Source of the DNA: Liolophura sinensis
Taxonomy: Eukaryota > Mollusca > Polyplacophora > Chitonida > Chitonidae
DNA length: 64,000 nucleotides
Assembly (NCBI RefSeq): GCF_032854445.1
Contig: NC_088305.1
Location: 17,967,717 to 18,031,716, forward strand
Reading direction: 5' to 3'
Part shown: positions 63,653-64,000 of the stretch, piece by piece
How positions within the stretch are numbered: position 1 is the first letter of the stretch
Layout of the letters: each line of letters begins with the position of its first letter
Notes under the pieces: model-generated
What the model saw: only the letters and a program-made list of their open reading frames with translations
Told to the model about the DNA's origin: nothing
Database searches by the model: none
Made by a program: the position numbers and the translations under genes

Positions 63653-64000
63653 TTATGGACGGTGGCTGTGCATCTTTCGCTTGGTATTCAAAGGACAGTA
63701 CTTCAAGGTGTGGGCCATGTCTCCAGAGCTGCTGCAGATCGGGCAGGTGTATCGTCGGAGAATGGGACAAGTTACTCTTCCGGAGTCGTCTTTTAGCACG
63801 TGGCTGCCATACACTGACAAGGGTTCTCCGTTGTTCTTGCAGAATACGCAGTGCCGTGAGACGCCGTTGACCCTGTTGTGAAGAAAACATGCGGTGGCCT
63901 TGGTGCGATATTGGTCATGATGGGGTAGGTGGCGCCCAGAAGGATTGCTTCGCATTTTAATCTGGAACATGTCGTATTCGTCCAGCGCATGATCTGTCCA
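63653..64000 (-). pseudogene. nanos: Nanos copy 40, cut by right edge, probably the 5'-deleted type
   Basis: Codons 88-202 are visible and open, with both fingers complete. The silent T at about 63,926 and the A at 64,000 (Gly88Trp) are the marker changes of copies 25 and 36, so the 370-bp deletion probably lies just outside the window. If it does not, this is an intact gene with Gly88Trp. Confidence 0.7.

Larger units (their letters stand above)
1..64000 (-). repeat. Tandem array of about 41 nanos-bearing units, 1,672-1,673 bp each
   Basis: The same unit recurs head-to-tail across the whole window. Gene stop codons lie at 1336, 3009, 4682, 6355, 8028, 9701, 11374 and 13047, exactly 1,673 bp apart, and later at 1,672 or 1,673 bp. 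The one-base difference is mostly the length of an A run in the spacer (five or six A). Departures from the period are a 511-bp gain between copies 8 and 9 and losses of about 615 bp (copy 17), 370 bp (copies 25, 36) and 1,029 bp (copies 30, 33). Copies differ by only a handful of bases per unit, so the array is young or strongly homogenised. Neither array edge is inside the window, so the true copy number is larger than seen. Confidence 0.98.

Noticed and set aside
1-64000. Simple non-coding satellite, rDNA or histone gene array
   Set aside because: The unit codes for a complete Nanos protein with conserved fingers and own promoter; no rRNA or histone sequence is present.
1-64000. Retrotransposon or DNA transposon array
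   Set aside because: I see no reverse transcriptase, integrase, transposase, terminal repeats or target-site duplications; units abut directly.
1-64000. CRISPR array or bacterial operon
   Set aside because: The period is far too long, and the gene family, TATA and AATAAA elements are eukaryotic.

Overview
The whole window is one head-to-tail tandem array. A unit of about 1,672-1,673 bp recurs from the first base to the last and carries one minus-strand gene of the Nanos family. That family is defined by two CCHC zinc fingers, C-x2-C-x12-H-x10-C followed by C-x2-C-x7-H-x4-C, and both are exact here. Nanos is found only in animals, so this is animal nuclear DNA. The protein does not let me name the phylum. 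No other gene, RNA gene, transposon or CRISPR array was recognised.

I count 41 copies, numbered 0-40 from left to right. Copy 0 is cut by the left edge. Thirty-two copies keep an uninterrupted full-length frame (202 codons in most, TAA stop). Eight are damaged: copy 15 (1-bp frameshift), 17 (both fingers deleted), 23 (two frameshifts), 25 and 36 (start, promoter and N-terminus deleted), 30 and 33 (finger region fused to spacer sequence) and 40 (cut by the right edge, but carrying the marker bases of the 25/36 type). Genes are separated by about 1,064 bp of AT-rich spacer. Each normal gene has a TATA box 46-53 bp upstream of its ATG and an AATAAA signal about 100 bp past its stop, so each unit looks like a self-contained, single-exon transcription unit.

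Layout: 1 to about 14.35 kb holds an older-looking subfamily (Met24, usually Val155, mixed Tyr/His40). An irregular junction at 14,348-14,482, with a 511-bp partial duplication, separates it from the second subfamily (Leu24, His40, Val or Ala155), which fills the rest. The right half shows higher-order repeats. The clearest is a 3,987-bp three-copy block (49,560-53,546) repeated in the next 3,987 bp with all five of its private base changes. The same deletion alleles recur at distant sites.

Nanos proteins repress mRNAs, usually with Pumilio and the CCR4-NOT deadenylase, and are central to germ-cell formation and survival. An array of dozens of nearly identical nanos genes with their own promoters is the notable system here. 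It suggests dosage amplification of a germline regulator, kept uniform by unequal crossing-over and gene conversion. Whether many copies are expressed cannot be read from the sequence.
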